DNA of 64,000 nucleotides from Schlesneria paludicola DSM 18645 (GTDB lineage: Bacteria; Planctomycetota; Planctomycetia; Planctomycetales; Planctomycetaceae), in contig CAMCMU010000006.1 of the NCBI GenBank assembly GCA_945876035.1, forward strand, positions 79,437 to 143,436, given 5' to 3'. Under the pieces are notes generated by a model. It had not been told where the DNA came from and made no database searches. It was given only the letters and a program-made list of their open reading frames with translations. Shown here one piece after another: positions 29,612 to 39,250 of the stretch; position 1 is the stretch's first letter, and each line of letters begins with the position of its first letter. Both the position numbers and the translations under genes were made by a program.

Positions 29612-30064
29612 GTGGGACGCACACAACGCGCACTGACGTCTTTGGTAGCCGCGATTCCTGCGGGCTACCTCAGTTATTTGTTGATCATGGCGTTTCTGAG
29701 TAAGGCGGACACACTTAAAACGTCGATGCAAGTCATCGCTGGAGTGACGCTGCTTGCTGCGATGTTTGTTGCTGCGATGCCGTTCATTCTGTTAGTACCC
29801 AGTCGAAAAAAGAACGTCCCGGCTTCAACAACGGCGGTCCCGAAGGATGATGTGGACGCTGAAGCAGACTCTGTCGGTGATGAAAGTCGTGAGGAACTGT
29901 CCGCAACTGACGATTTCGCTTTCGACGATTCAGGCTCAAGGATTTCCTCCGCGTCGGAAGAATTATTCACATCCGATCCGGAAATCTCGCTGGACGATCT
30001 GAACGCGTTCGCTCTTGACGAAGACGAGGACGAGGAACCCGCGCCAAAGACGCGAAGAAAGTAA
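29612..30064 (+). CDS. small membrane protein with acidic tail
   Basis: The 150-residue protein starts at GTG with GAAGGA upstream. It has two hydrophobic segments (residues about 8-29 and 38-62), a short basic stretch (SRKKN), and a strongly acidic, serine-rich C-terminal half (residues 75-145, for example ALDEDEDEEPAPKTRRK at the end). No family is recognised. It lies 210 bp after the degenerate GspE-like gene on the same strand. The acidic tail recalls the acidic N-terminus of that neighbour, but no link is shown. Confidence 0.65.
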   Translation: MGRTQRALTSLVAAIPAGYLSYLLIMAFLSKADTLKTSMQVIAGVTLLAAMFVAAMPFILLVPSRKKNVPASTTAVPKDDVDAEADSVGDESREELSATDDFAFDDSGSRISSASEELFTSDPEISLDDLNAFALDEDEDEEPAPKTRRK

Positions 30065-30909
30065 TTTCCGAGCCCTGCCGCTGAAGGACTTGTAATCATC
30101 CCCGCGATTCGGCGGAATCGTTGTACGGAATCTCTATCCGAACGCCTTCAAAGGGATTCATCGACCGGGGTGGTGATGCGCATGCTGCGTTCCGACCATT
30201 GCCTCGGGTTCAATGATCGTGGACGACAAACTTGGCTCCTGATCGGGGTATACCCGTGCGAGAAACGGTTCGCCCACCACAGGATACCTCGAACGAGTTT
30301 TTCTGACGCTGGGTCAAATATCGGAAGGCCCAATCCGCTAAATCGTCAATGCGATCTTCACCTCTGGGGCCAATTGGCGTGCCTCCCTTCCGATCGTGGA
30401 CAGACCCTGTTGATCCAACCCGAGCACTCCACTTACCTGCTGACTTTTGACCTGTCTTTCTCGCATGGCAAACAACGTCCATTGAATCGTATGGTGTGAG
30501 TCGCACAATTCGATTCACACTGTCTGGAACCGCGAAAACGGTGCCACGGACCAGTGTTTGAAGGCGGTCACCTCGATCGCGACAGCCTTTCTATCTTGCG
30601 AAATTCAGAGACGTCGTCGTCTCTGAATTTCGCAAAGCGAGTCCATTCCAAATTGGCGCCGACTGGACGATCACAGTCACGAGGACTAGAACAGCAATAC
30701 ATAGAATTTCGATCTTGACGGTCGCAGTCAAAAAAACGGGGCTGGACAACGATATTGAGAGTCGACGGGACCGCCAATATCTCTCTGGATGGAGTGACTG
30801 GCGGGTCCGTCCAAGGCTGTCAATTCGGTCCATTTTCAATGGACAAATCACGATGTGTCGCAGTTTCTGGCAGCGCGATAAGAGCCCACACTTTCGAGGA
30901 GTTACTCTG
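30065..30909. other. 0.85 kb gap before sppA
   Basis: I see no supported gene. Overlapping frames on both strands (30170-30499 plus, 30210-30518 minus) are rich in Arg and Cys and look like chance. An 18-bp perfect hairpin sits at 30596-30635. The sppA ORF in the track extends into this gap but its true start is later. Confidence 0.5.
30596..30635. repeat. 18-bp perfect stem, 4-nt loop
   Basis: The arms ttgcgaaattcagagacg and cgtctctgaatttcgcaa pair without mismatch around tcgt. It lies 530 bp after the preceding stop and 275 bp before sppA. No U-tract follows, so an ordinary terminator is unlikely; an extragenic palindrome, a regulatory RNA stem or a transposon-end remnant are alternatives. 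Confidence 0.75.
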
Positions 30910-32733
30910 ATGTATCGGTCCCACATGTCCCTACCGTTATTGGCCATCCTGTGTTTGTGGACTCCGTCGGCCTTCGCGGAAAACATTCAAGGTGAAGAGA
31001 CGGGAAAGATTGCTGCTACTGAAAAGAAAACGCTTTCGGTGGCTCACATGGAGATTTCCGGAACCTACGCGGAGGGTGTCAGTATCCCTGGGCTATTTGG
31101 CGACGTCGTCGAAACGCTCGATTTCGGTTTGAAGAGAATGGAAAAGGCCGCCCGTGACGACACCTTAGAGGCGGTCATTCTGCACATCAATGATCCGAAA
31201 ATTGGTTGGGCCAAGCTGAACGAATTGCGAGTCGGAATTCACAAGATGCGATCGAAAGGCCGCAAAGTCTTCGCCTGGATGGAGAGCGCGGACACCAAGA
31301 GTTACTTGATTGCGACGGCCTGCGACACAATTGTGATCCCCGAATCAGGGATGGTGATGCTTCCTGGACTGCATGCCGAAATCTCGTTTTACAAGAATCT
31401 TTTCGACATGCTGTCGATTCAACCTCAAATGCTCCGTGTCGGTGAGTTTAAATCCGCCGCGGAACCGTATAGCCGCTCCGAAATGAGCCCTGCGTTTCGC
31501 GAAGAAATGGAAGCGATTCTGGACGATTATTACCGCCAAATGGTCGAAATCATCAGTACATCTCGCCAACTCACAATCGATCAGGTCAAGACCATTATTG
31601 ACACCGGATTGTTCTCCGCGAGCGATGCCCAACAACTCGGACTGATTGACGTGATCGGCTACGAAGACGCCATTTCGTCACTGATTAAAGCCGGGAACAA
31701 AGACTCTGAATTCAAAATCACCAAGGGATATGGCAAGAAAAAGATTGATACCGACTTCAGTGGATTCACCGGTATGGCAAAACTGATGAATTTGCTGATG
31801 GGAGTTGAGCCGAGCACACGTAAATCCACCGCAGCCAAGATCGCCGTAATTAACGCATCCGGCGCGATTGTCTCCGGTCCCAGTACCGCGAGTCCGTTTT
31901 CGGGGGAAGAGACGATGGGCTCCACGACAATGGTCAAGGCCATTCGTCAGGCTCGAGACGATCCCTCGGTAAAGGCCGTCATTCTGCGTGTTGACAGCCC
32001 AGGAGGAAGTGCCCTCGCCAGTGACCTCATGTGGCACGAACTGGAATTGCTCAACGAAAAAAAAACATTCGTTGTGAGTATGGGGGATACCGCTGCCAGT
32101 GGTGGTTACTATATCGCGATGGGTGCTGATCGGATTTTTGCGGAGCCGGGGACACTCACTGGGTCAATCGGGGTTGTCGGTGGAAAAATCGCGTTCGAAA
32201 AGTTCTACGAAAAAGTAGGAATTACAACGAGTGTCGTTCACAGAGGCACGAACAGCGGTGTCTTGAGCAGTACGATCCCGTTTTCTGATTCCGAAAAATC
32301 TGCGATGCAGAAGATGCTCAACGAGATCTATGCTCAGTTCACGACCAAGGCTGCGGCGGGGCGCAAAATGGATGTTGAAAAGCTGGAAAAGATGGCACGA
32401 GGGCGAGTTTATACCGGCGTGCAAGCTCTGCAACTCGGCTTGGTCGACGAATTGGGAACGCTGTCTGATGCCATCGCGTACGCAAAAAAAACTGCCGGGC
32501 TGGATCCCGATCAAAAACTCGAACGACTCGATCTACCAAAACCGACAAGCCCGTTTGAAACGCTATTTGGTCCGATCGATCCCTCCGCCGTAAGCACCCC
32601 GTCCGTTGTCGCCTCTTGGCTCACCCACTTTCCCCCAGAATTGGTCTCATTGTTACGCAGCCATGTGCTTTATGAGCAACTCTCGAAAGAACGGGTTCTG
32701 ACGGTGTTACCTTACCGGATTCACTTCAACTAA
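30910..32733 (+). CDS. sppA: signal peptide peptidase SppA, 67K type
   Basis: This membrane-bound serine protease degrades cleaved signal peptides. The 607-residue double-domain form has an N-terminal hydrophobic signal-anchor (LPLLAILCLWTPSAFA). The general-base Lys is in the first half (VGEFKSAAEPYSRSEMSP) and the nucleophile Ser in the second half (GDTAASGGYYIAMGADRIFAEPGTLTGSIGV), as in E. coli SppA. The ORF track begins 65 codons earlier; the ATG at 30910 has GAGGAG at a proper distance and gives a normal signal sequence. Confidence 0.94.
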   Translation: MYRSHMSLPLLAILCLWTPSAFAENIQGEETGKIAATEKKTLSVAHMEISGTYAEGVSIPGLFGDVVETLDFGLKRMEKAARDDTLEAVILHINDPKIGWAKLNELRVGIHKMRSKGRKVFAWMESADTKSYLIATACDTIVIPESGMVMLPGLHAEISFYKNLFDMLSIQPQMLRVGEFKSAAEPYSRSEMSPAFREEMEAILDDYYRQMVEIISTSRQLTIDQVKTIIDTGLFSASDAQQLGLIDVIGYEDAISSLIKAGNKDSEFKITKGYGKKKIDTDFSGFTGMAKLMNLLMGVEPSTRKSTAAKIAVINASGAIVSGPSTASPFSGEETMGSTTMVKAIRQARDDPSVKAVILRVDSPGGSALASDLMWHELELLNEKKTFVVSMGDTAASGGYYIAMGADRIFAEPGTLTGSIGVVGGKIAFEKFYEKVGITTSVVHRGTNSGVLSSTIPFSDSEKSAMQKMLNEIYAQFTTKAAAGRKMDVEKLEKMARGRVYTGVQALQLGLVDELGTLSDAIAYAKKTAGLDPDQKLERLDLPKPTSPFETLFGPIDPSAVSTPSVVASWLTHFPPELVSLLRSHVLYEQLSKERVLTVLPYRIHFN

Positions 32734-32819
32734 CCTCAAAACCAGCGTCAAGCTCCTTCGCGTTCGGCAACGAACCGGCCGCGACGGGATCTTCTCTTGC
32801 GTATTAAAAAGATTTGAAA

Positions 32820-33233
32820 ATGTTTCGTGTGACAAAAGAAATTAACTTTTGCTATGGCCACCGTTTACTGAATTACGAAGGCAAGTGCAAGTATTTACAT
32901 GGCCACAATGGTAAGGCGGTGATCACACTGGAAGGAGAGAACCTCGACGATCGTGGAATGGTCATCGATTTTTCCGACATCAAGAAGCACATTGCTGGTT
33001 GGATTGATATTCATCTCGATCACCGGATGATTTTGCATGAAGCGGACCCGATGGTGCCAATCTTCAAAAAGATGGGCGAACCGATGTATCTCATCAGTCA
33101 GAATCCCACGGCGGAAAATATCGCCAAGCTGATCTATGATTTCGCGAAGTCAAACAAGTTACCCGTATCTGAAGTCACGCTGTGGGAAACGCCCAACTCC
33201 TATGCCACGTTTAACGAGTCGCCGCGGCCTTGA
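32820..33233 (+). CDS. queD: QueD/6-pyruvoyl-tetrahydropterin synthase family enzyme
   Basis: This 137-residue zinc enzyme probably makes 6-carboxy-5,6,7,8-tetrahydropterin for queuosine synthesis. Zinc ligands are the His in YGHRLLN and the two in CKYLHGHNGK; the Cys in GKCKYLHGH is at the usual catalytic position. C-terminal LWETPNSYATF contains the conserved Glu. The ATG at 32820 is preferred over the TTG two codons upstream. queG follows 220 bp downstream, which supports the queuosine role; PTPS-like pterin synthesis remains an alternative. Confidence 0.88.
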   Translation: MFRVTKEINFCYGHRLLNYEGKCKYLHGHNGKAVITLEGENLDDRGMVIDFSDIKKHIAGWIDIHLDHRMILHEADPMVPIFKKMGEPMYLISQNPTAENIAKLIYDFAKSNKLPVSEVTLWETPNSYATFNESPRP

Positions 33234-33457
33234 GTGGAAACGGTCGATTTCGGTTTTGGAGTATCGGCAATGATCGGTGGCTCGGATTGTTGGAAAAGTG
33301 TTGTCAAAGTTGATGGCCAAAGAACTCGGATTACCGACGGTGACTGAGAATCGCGTACGGATAAAATATTACGGATCGATTTGTGATTCCGTTTCGCACC
33401 TGTTGAAACTCTGCAGAAATCATCGATGACACGGACTCTGCAGAGAAGGATCATCCC

Positions 33458-34654
33458 GTGCTAAGTGAAACTCGGGAAATCCCATTTCTCCCTCCTGCGT
33501 CAGAATCGGATTTGACAAACGAGGCGTTAACCCAGGCAATCAAAGCCGAATCACGACGGCTTGGATTTGAATTGGTTGGCGTGACTCCGGCTGTTTCACC
33601 TCCGGGGTTGCCCCAGTTGCATGACTGGCTTCGTGCCGGGTACGCAGGTGAAATGCTTTATCTGCCGCGACGTTCATCCGCCTATGAGCATCCACGCCAT
33701 GTCTTTCCGTCGGTGCGGAGTGTCGTGATGTTGGCGATGAACTATCGTTCGGAGGAACCGGCACAGGTTGCGGCAAATGAGGGGCGTGTTTCTCGGTATG
33801 CCTGGGGAACGCTCGACTACCATGAACTCTTGAAAAACAAACTGAACCAACTGAGTCAATTCGTCCATGAGCAACGTCCGGGATGCACGACGCGCGGAGT
33901 CGTCGACACAGCTCCCCTATTAGAGCGAGACTTCGCTCGTCTGGCCGGACTGGGTTGGTTCGGAAAGAACACCATGCTGATCAACACGAGAAAAGGGAGT
34001 TGGCTGCTGCTCGCCGCATTGTTGGTCGATATTGAACTTGTTGCAGACTCGCCGCATGACACATCTCATTGCGGATCGTGTACCCGATGCCTCGATATTT
34101 GCCCAACCGATGCCTTTCCGAAACCCTATGTTCTTGATGCAAGAAAGTGCATCTCGTACCTGACAATCGAGCTGAAGACTCCGATTCCCGTCGAACTGCG
34201 TGAAGACGTTGGCGAATGGCTCTTCGGCTGCGATCTGTGCCAAGATGTCTGTCCCTGGAACCGAAAGGCGCCGCATACGAACGAACGTGCTTTTCAACCT
34301 CAATCCGATCTCAATCCTGCCAACTGTATTGCCCTTCTCGAAATGACTCGGGAGCAATTCGACTCGCGGTTTAAAAAGATGCCGATGGAACGGCCAGGAT
34401 TTGAGGGACTGCGTCGCAACGCAGCGATTGTGCTCGGCAATCATGGTAATAGTTCCGCCGTTCCCGCATTGATCGCAGCCCTTCAGGATGACTCCCCGCT
34501 CGTTCGAGGTGCGGCGGCGTGGTCGCTGGGAAAACTGGGAGGTCTTGCCTCCCAATTGGCACTTTCTGAACGATTGCAGGTCGACTGCGATGACCACGTT
34601 CGGAACGAAATTTCTGCGGCACTCGCCGCGACCTCTGCAGCCGTAACTCCATGA
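33458..34654 (+). CDS. queG: epoxyqueuosine reductase
   Basis: QueG reduces epoxyqueuosine to queuosine in tRNA, using cobalamin and two 4Fe-4S clusters. The 398-residue protein contains the DUF1730-type catalytic domain (GVVDTAPLLERDFARLAGLGWFGKNTMLI, with the proton-donor Asp) and cluster motifs CGSCTRCLDICP and CDLCQDVCPWN. It ends in a HEAT-like repeat (LVRGAAAWSLGKLGG) that is normal for QueG. It starts at GTG with GAAGGA upstream. Position after queD suggests a shared pathway and perhaps a shared transcript. Confidence 0.96.
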   Translation: MLSETREIPFLPPASESDLTNEALTQAIKAESRRLGFELVGVTPAVSPPGLPQLHDWLRAGYAGEMLYLPRRSSAYEHPRHVFPSVRSVVMLAMNYRSEEPAQVAANEGRVSRYAWGTLDYHELLKNKLNQLSQFVHEQRPGCTTRGVVDTAPLLERDFARLAGLGWFGKNTMLINTRKGSWLLLAALLVDIELVADSPHDTSHCGSCTRCLDICPTDAFPKPYVLDARKCISYLTIELKTPIPVELREDVGEWLFGCDLCQDVCPWNRKAPHTNERAFQPQSDLNPANCIALLEMTREQFDSRFKKMPMERPGFEGLRRNAAIVLGNHGNSSAVPALIAALQDDSPLVRGAAAWSLGKLGGLASQLALSERLQVDCDDHVRNEISAALAATSAAVTP

Positions 34655-35708
34655 CCTCACAAACGGCGATGCGTCGGCGAGAATAAGACTACCGCCGAAT
34701 TCTATCGGTCACCCGCTAGCAATGAGTGGAGCAATACCAAGGATCATTTTTGGTATAGATTCGGCACGGTGAAAGCGTGGATCGAGTTCTCGAATAGGCT
34801 TTCAACGCAAGTCGCTTATCCCACACACCAACTGTTAGACCATGATCGAGTTTTCGGGAGGATCGTCTCGTGAGATCACCCGTTTCCGAAACTGAGATTG
34901 ACGTGCGCGACTGCCAACCCGCCATGGATCGAAATCCGATGCCCCGATCCTCCTGGGTGCGAATGCTTCAAAATTGGTCCTGATCGCTCGTGACTTCTGG
35001 GCCATTCTCAAAGATTTCAGACACGTGGCCACCGTCTCGCGGTTCCAAAATCGCCCTGCAATGACTAACGCTGTTTGAGTCTGTGACGCACCAGACATGC
35101 TAGTTTTCTGTTCAGAGTTCAAGACGTTCGGACGCACCTTCCCGGAAACATGCTCGCCCGGAACTGTCACCAAACAAGTGTCAGTCCCTGCGGCAGGCGC
35201 GGCGTCAATTTCTTGACCCTGCGTTCGCATGTGGAGTACGGGTGTTTATTCACCGCCGGAGGCGAAGCATTTCTTTTGTCTCCGCCGAATCATAACTCCT
35301 CCACACAATTTCCAAGTCAATTTCCAAGTCCAGTTTTTAAAAAAACGACAGCAATTAAGACCGGTCTTCCGGAGACTTTACCTTAGGCGGGCAGACCGTT
35401 TCATGAAACCGGATATGCCAAATCCTCCGAAACCGTCTCGACTGTATTGACGTATCAGCTGTTGTTTGATGCAATAGCCTAGACCCATCGATTGTGTATG
35501 TTCATTCGCTGTTCTAGGCATGCCGTCACATTTCAGTCTGCAGGTGTTCATATAATTGATTCTTGAGTCCGTCTGATTCGGTCTACTACCCTCGTTTGTC
35601 CAATTCGTATTTTTGTCACTTCAATCAAATCGTCAGACGGAACTGATCTCGTCGAGCTTTTGGGAATGATTCGATCCACTTCTTCTGGTTCCCGTTCATC
35701 CGTCCTTT
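34655..35708. other. 1.05 kb gap
   Basis: No gene is supported. The longest frame (34835-35230 minus, 131 codons) has no family character. Shortly after queG a weak inverted repeat (ataccaa...ttggtat, about 34735-34757) could contribute to 3'-end formation. Confidence 0.45.
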
Positions 35709-36584
35709 GTGGGTGCAATCGCGGTTGATACAGACTACCTCCAACTTTCCCCAATCTTCGGAGCTAGACTTTTGACAAACAGTGAATCCCCGTACCAGTT
35801 TGAGCGGTTAGATAATTACACTTTGCTCACTTTACATCCGCTGATTAATGACGGTCAGTGGGGGAACGTCTCGCAAGTGGGTACTGAAATTCTCAATCGT
35901 CTTGAGGCGATGGAGAATCCTTCGTTGGTGGTGGATCTTTCCCCGCTCGACTATATGGGGAGTGCTCAAGTGGCACTTCTTGTTAGGATTTGGAAATCTC
36001 TTAAGACTTCCAAGGGATCGATGGCCGTACAGTGTCCCGGCGAAACAGCGAAGGCCGTCTTGGCGACGGCTGGTTTAAAGTCCGTTTGGAAAATTGTGGA
36101 TACCCGCGAGGAAGCATTGGCTGCCGTCGGTGTCAGAGACTCTTATTCGTCCAATGAATCTGCGCCCCGTGTGGGAAGTCCCGTCCTCGGAATAATTGCG
36201 GTGGCCATTGCTGTGGCGGCGATTTTCCTTTGTGTTTTTGGACAAAAATTTATACCTGCTCCCGCCAGCTTCGGAGTGGTCGTTGTTTTCGCGCTGGCTT
36301 CTCTTGCTGCTGGTGGAACGGCTGCAATTCTCGCGACAGGTTTTTCGAAATGGGTCGGAGCAACCGCTGCCGTTGTCAGTGTCGGAGTGTTCCTTTGGGC
36401 CGGCTACCAATTTGGCAAATTTCAGAAACCACCCGTTGCCCCGCATTCGACCCCTGAATCAGAAGTGCAGACGGATGGTTCCGAATCCAAATTACCACCG
36501 GCAGACAAAAATGATGGTGGTGAGATCTCCAATCAGAAAATTGAAGCTCCACCTTCTCACGCTCCCATAAAAAGACCTAAATAA
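35709..36584 (+). CDS. STAS-domain membrane protein
   Basis: The 291-residue protein begins with an anti-sigma-factor-antagonist-like STAS domain, residues about 28-140 (YTLLTLHPLINDG, SLVVDLSPLDYMGSAQVALLVRIWK). Three membrane segments follow (residues about 158-180, 186-210, 216-236) and then a hydrophilic acidic/proline tail. The usual phosphorylatable Ser region reads DYMGSAQ, so the Ser may be kept. STAS domains work in partner-switching or transporter regulation; fusion to membrane helices without a SulP transporter is uncommon. The ORF start is GTG; a TTG at 35772 with GGAG upstream is an alternative. It is followed by the PilB-like gene. Confidence 0.75.
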   Translation: MGAIAVDTDYLQLSPIFGARLLTNSESPYQFERLDNYTLLTLHPLINDGQWGNVSQVGTEILNRLEAMENPSLVVDLSPLDYMGSAQVALLVRIWKSLKTSKGSMAVQCPGETAKAVLATAGLKSVWKIVDTREEALAAVGVRDSYSSNESAPRVGSPVLGIIAVAIAVAAIFLCVFGQKFIPAPASFGVVVVFALASLAAGGTAAILATGFSKWVGATAAVVSVGVFLWAGYQFGKFQKPPVAPHSTPESEVQTDGSESKLPPADKNDGGEISNQKIEAPPSHAPIKRPK

Positions 36585-36746
36585 CAATGAATTACCGAAG
36601 CAAAAGACGTGATTTTAAGATAAATAATTCCTGAGAAATTCCCCAATCTTCAATAATGATCAAACTCGCGCTTTATCGCATTGATAACACGGATTGCACG
36701 CGTCAAAAAAACGACCGAATCCCTTCACTTCAGTGATGAATACACC

Positions 36747-37991
36747 ATGAGTCAATCTGCACATAAAAGTGAAAACATCTCCAGTCAAACAGCTGTTCGC
36801 GAAGAACTGCGTGAGCTTCTGGGGGTCGTTGGACCGGTTCCTCTTGTTGATTTGTTGATCGAGCGGGCATTTCATTTAAATGCGACGGACATTCACTTCG
36901 ACCCCACGGGCGAGGGTTTGAGATGCAGAATTCGGGTCGATGGGCTTTTGCATGACATCTTAATGGTCCCTTTGGCAACAATGCCTCAAGTCATTTCTCG
37001 GCTCAAGCTACTGGCTGGAATGGACATCACCGAGCGGCGTCTTGCACAAGACGGCCATATGGCAAACACGTTAGGAGAGCGGAGTCGAGACATTCGTGTG
37101 GGGAGTGGACCAACGATTTATGGAGAACGCCTCGTACTCCGCCTGATGCCAGATGCTCAGTCGTTTGAACGATACGACGATCTGCACGAACTCGGGTTGG
37201 AACCGAACCAAGCGACTCAAATGGAGCGTTTTATTAGGGCGCCATACGGAATGGTCTTGAGCGTTGGTCCAGTAGGAAGTGGTAAGAGTACGACAATGTA
37301 TTCATGCCTTAAGCGACTCAACGATCCGGCCAAAAGCCTGATTACCATCGAAGATCCTGTCGAGCGGCGAATGCCGGGAGTCAACCAGATTCAGGTTGAT
37401 CCTAAAATCAACTTTTCCTTTGTCGAAGCTCTCCGAGGTGTGCTGCGACAAGATCCCAATGTGATGATGATCGGAGAAATTCGTGATTCGGAGACGGCAC
37501 GAATCGCCGTCCGTGCGGGCCTGACCGGAGTGATGGTTCTGAGTACACTTCACGCCAACGATACGGCATCAACAATCGATGTCTTCCGTGATTTTGGCAT
37601 TCCGCCGATGTTCATTGCAGATAGCCTGCAGGGGATCCTCTCGCAGCGACTAATGCGCAAGGCCTGTCTTCATTGCCGACAGGCATATCATCCGGATGAA
37701 GCCACCTGCGTCATCTTGGGAATTGATCCTGCAAATGCGGCAGCAACGTCGCTGTTTCGCGGTCAAGGGTGCGATTCGTGCTTTGGAACAGGGTACTCCG
37801 GTCGAACTGGAATTTACGAAGTTATGGGACTTGATGCGGAACTTCGCCATGAGATTATTAAAGGTGCCCCGCAAAATGAGTTGATGTCGATCGCCAAGTC
37901 CAAAGGAATGCGCACACTCGATATGGCCGCCATTCAAAAAGTAACGGACGGGATCACGACAATTGAAGAAATGCATCGCGTCTTAACGTAG
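36747..37991 (+). CDS. type II/IV secretion system ATPase (GspE/PilB family)
   Basis: This cytoplasmic hexameric ATPase drives pilus or pseudopilus assembly. All catalytic elements are present: N-domain ([23 protein letters not shown]), Walker [14 protein letters not shown], Asp box TIEDPVERR, Walker [13 protein letters not shown], His box [10 protein letters not shown] and the zinc tetracysteine CLHC/CDSC. At 414 residues it lacks the GspE N1 domain that binds GspL or PilC, so it is a short form. The ATG at 36747 is chosen over TTG 36681. No pilin, GspF/PilC or secretin gene is adjacent, so its system must be encoded elsewhere. Confidence 0.93.
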   Translation: MSQSAHKSENISSQTAVREELRELLGVVGPVPLVDLLIERAFHLNATDIHFDPTGEGLRCRIRVDGLLHDILMVPLATMPQVISRLKLLAGMDITERRLAQDGHMANTLGERSRDIRVGSGPTIYGERLVLRLMPDAQSFERYDDLHELGLEPNQATQMERFIRAPYGMVLSVGPVGSGKSTTMYSCLKRLNDPAKSLITIEDPVERRMPGVNQIQVDPKINFSFVEALRGVLRQDPNVMMIGEIRDSETARIAVRAGLTGVMVLSTLHANDTASTIDVFRDFGIPPMFIADSLQGILSQRLMRKACLHCRQAYHPDEATCVILGIDPANAAATSLFRGQGCDSCFGTGYSGRTGIYEVMGLDAELRHEIIKGAPQNELMSIAKSKGMRTLDMAAIQKVTDGITTIEEMHRVLT

Positions 37992-38062
37992 TTTCCAGAC
38001 AACGGATTTGATCGGCGTCCCGGATAGTATCGAGCGTTGAATTTCGCTATTTTTTACATGCT

Positions 38063-39250
38063 CTACAGAAAATCAGCAGCCACACGGTCTGCCATAAAGA
38101 GCCCCTCACGAGTGAGGCGTATTCCCGCATGATCATCGTCCAACCATCCACGTGCGACATTTTCTCGAATCGCTGTCTGAGCAATCTGATCCATGGGGAA
38201 ACCGCATCGTCTTTGGAACTCCGCTCGTGAAATGCCCTGAATACGGCGGAGACCGAGGAACAGAAGTTCTTTTGCTCGATGCACCGGTTCAAGTGTCTCC
38301 GTCTCGGCGACAGGTGACTCACCAGTTTTAATCCTCTTGAGCCAGCCGAGAACGCTCCGGATATTTGTTTCTCGAGAGCCATTGACATAGCGCGCCGCTC
38401 CGGGACCATAGGCCCAGTACGAGTCACCGATCCAATAGGCCTCGTTGTGTCGACAATGAAAACCAGGTCGAGCAAAGTTCGATATTTCGTAATGTTCGAG
38501 TCCTCCGTCGCAGAGATACTCGATGGCCAAGGCATATTGATCGCGTTCGAGTCCTTCGTCGATCGGCTGCATCTCACCGCGCCCTCGTCGAGTCCAAAAA
38601 CTAGTTCCCGGCTCCCATGTTAAACCGTAGATCGACATGTGGGTGACCCCCAGCCCGATTGCACGCCGCAAACTTGATTTCCAACCGTCGAGGGATTGAC
38701 CTGGCACGCCAAAAATTAAATCGATTGAAATGTTCTCAAACCGCTCCCGGAGACGAAGCATGACATCATCAATGTCATCTGGTGAATGGTCGCGTTCTAG
38801 CAATCTCAAAGATTGTGGCGAGAAGGACTGCACACCAAGACTGATCCGGTTCACGCCCGAATCGGCTAACAATCCAATTTTTTCTTGTGTCAGATCGAGT
38901 GGATTGGCTTCCACACTCACCTCTGCTCCCGGCAAAATCTGAAATCGTTGGTGAATGATCTGGAATAATTTTTGGAGTTGCTCGCATGAGGGGTGAGTCG
39001 GCGTACCACCACCTAAAAAAAGCGTCTCAAGGCCATCTGCCCGACTAGTCGCGGCCTGCTGATTCTGCTCGCGATCCCATTTTTTTCGTTCACTTTCAAT
39101 TTCCCGCTCCAGAGCCACGAGATACTCACTGATCAAGTCATCTCGATCCGCGATGAGGGTGAAATCGCAGTAGCCACATCGGCGACTACAAAATGGGACG
39201 TGAACGTAGGCCGAACGTGGCTTCGCAAAAAATTGTAAATTGCTGTCCAT
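38063..39250 (-). CDS. hemW: radical SAM haem chaperone / coproporphyrinogen III oxidase-like protein
   Basis: The 395-residue radical-SAM protein carries the 4Fe-4S motif CSRRCGYCDF near the N-terminus. It also has GGGTPT, VEANPLDLTQEKI, GVNRISLGVQSFS, DLIFGVPGQ and the HemW C-terminal domain (YEISNFARPGFHCRHNEAYW). The first Cys residues read CSRRCGYCDF, lacking the fourth cysteine of true HemN, which supports HemW, a haem-binding protein proposed to deliver haem. GGAAAAA precedes the ATG. It is convergent with the PilB-like gene. Confidence 0.93.
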   Translation of the reverse strand: MDSNLQFFAKPRSAYVHVPFCSRRCGYCDFTLIADRDDLISEYLVALEREIESERKKWDREQNQQAATSRADGLETLFLGGGTPTHPSCEQLQKLFQIIHQRFQILPGAEVSVEANPLDLTQEKIGLLADSGVNRISLGVQSFSPQSLRLLERDHSPDDIDDVMLRLRERFENISIDLIFGVPGQSLDGWKSSLRRAIGLGVTHMSIYGLTWEPGTSFWTRRGRGEMQPIDEGLERDQYALAIEYLCDGGLEHYEISNFARPGFHCRHNEAYWIGDSYWAYGPGAARYVNGSRETNIRSVLGWLKRIKTGESPVAETETLEPVHRAKELLFLGLRRIQGISRAEFQRRCGFPMDQIAQTAIRENVARGWLDDDHAGIRLTREGLFMADRVAADFL

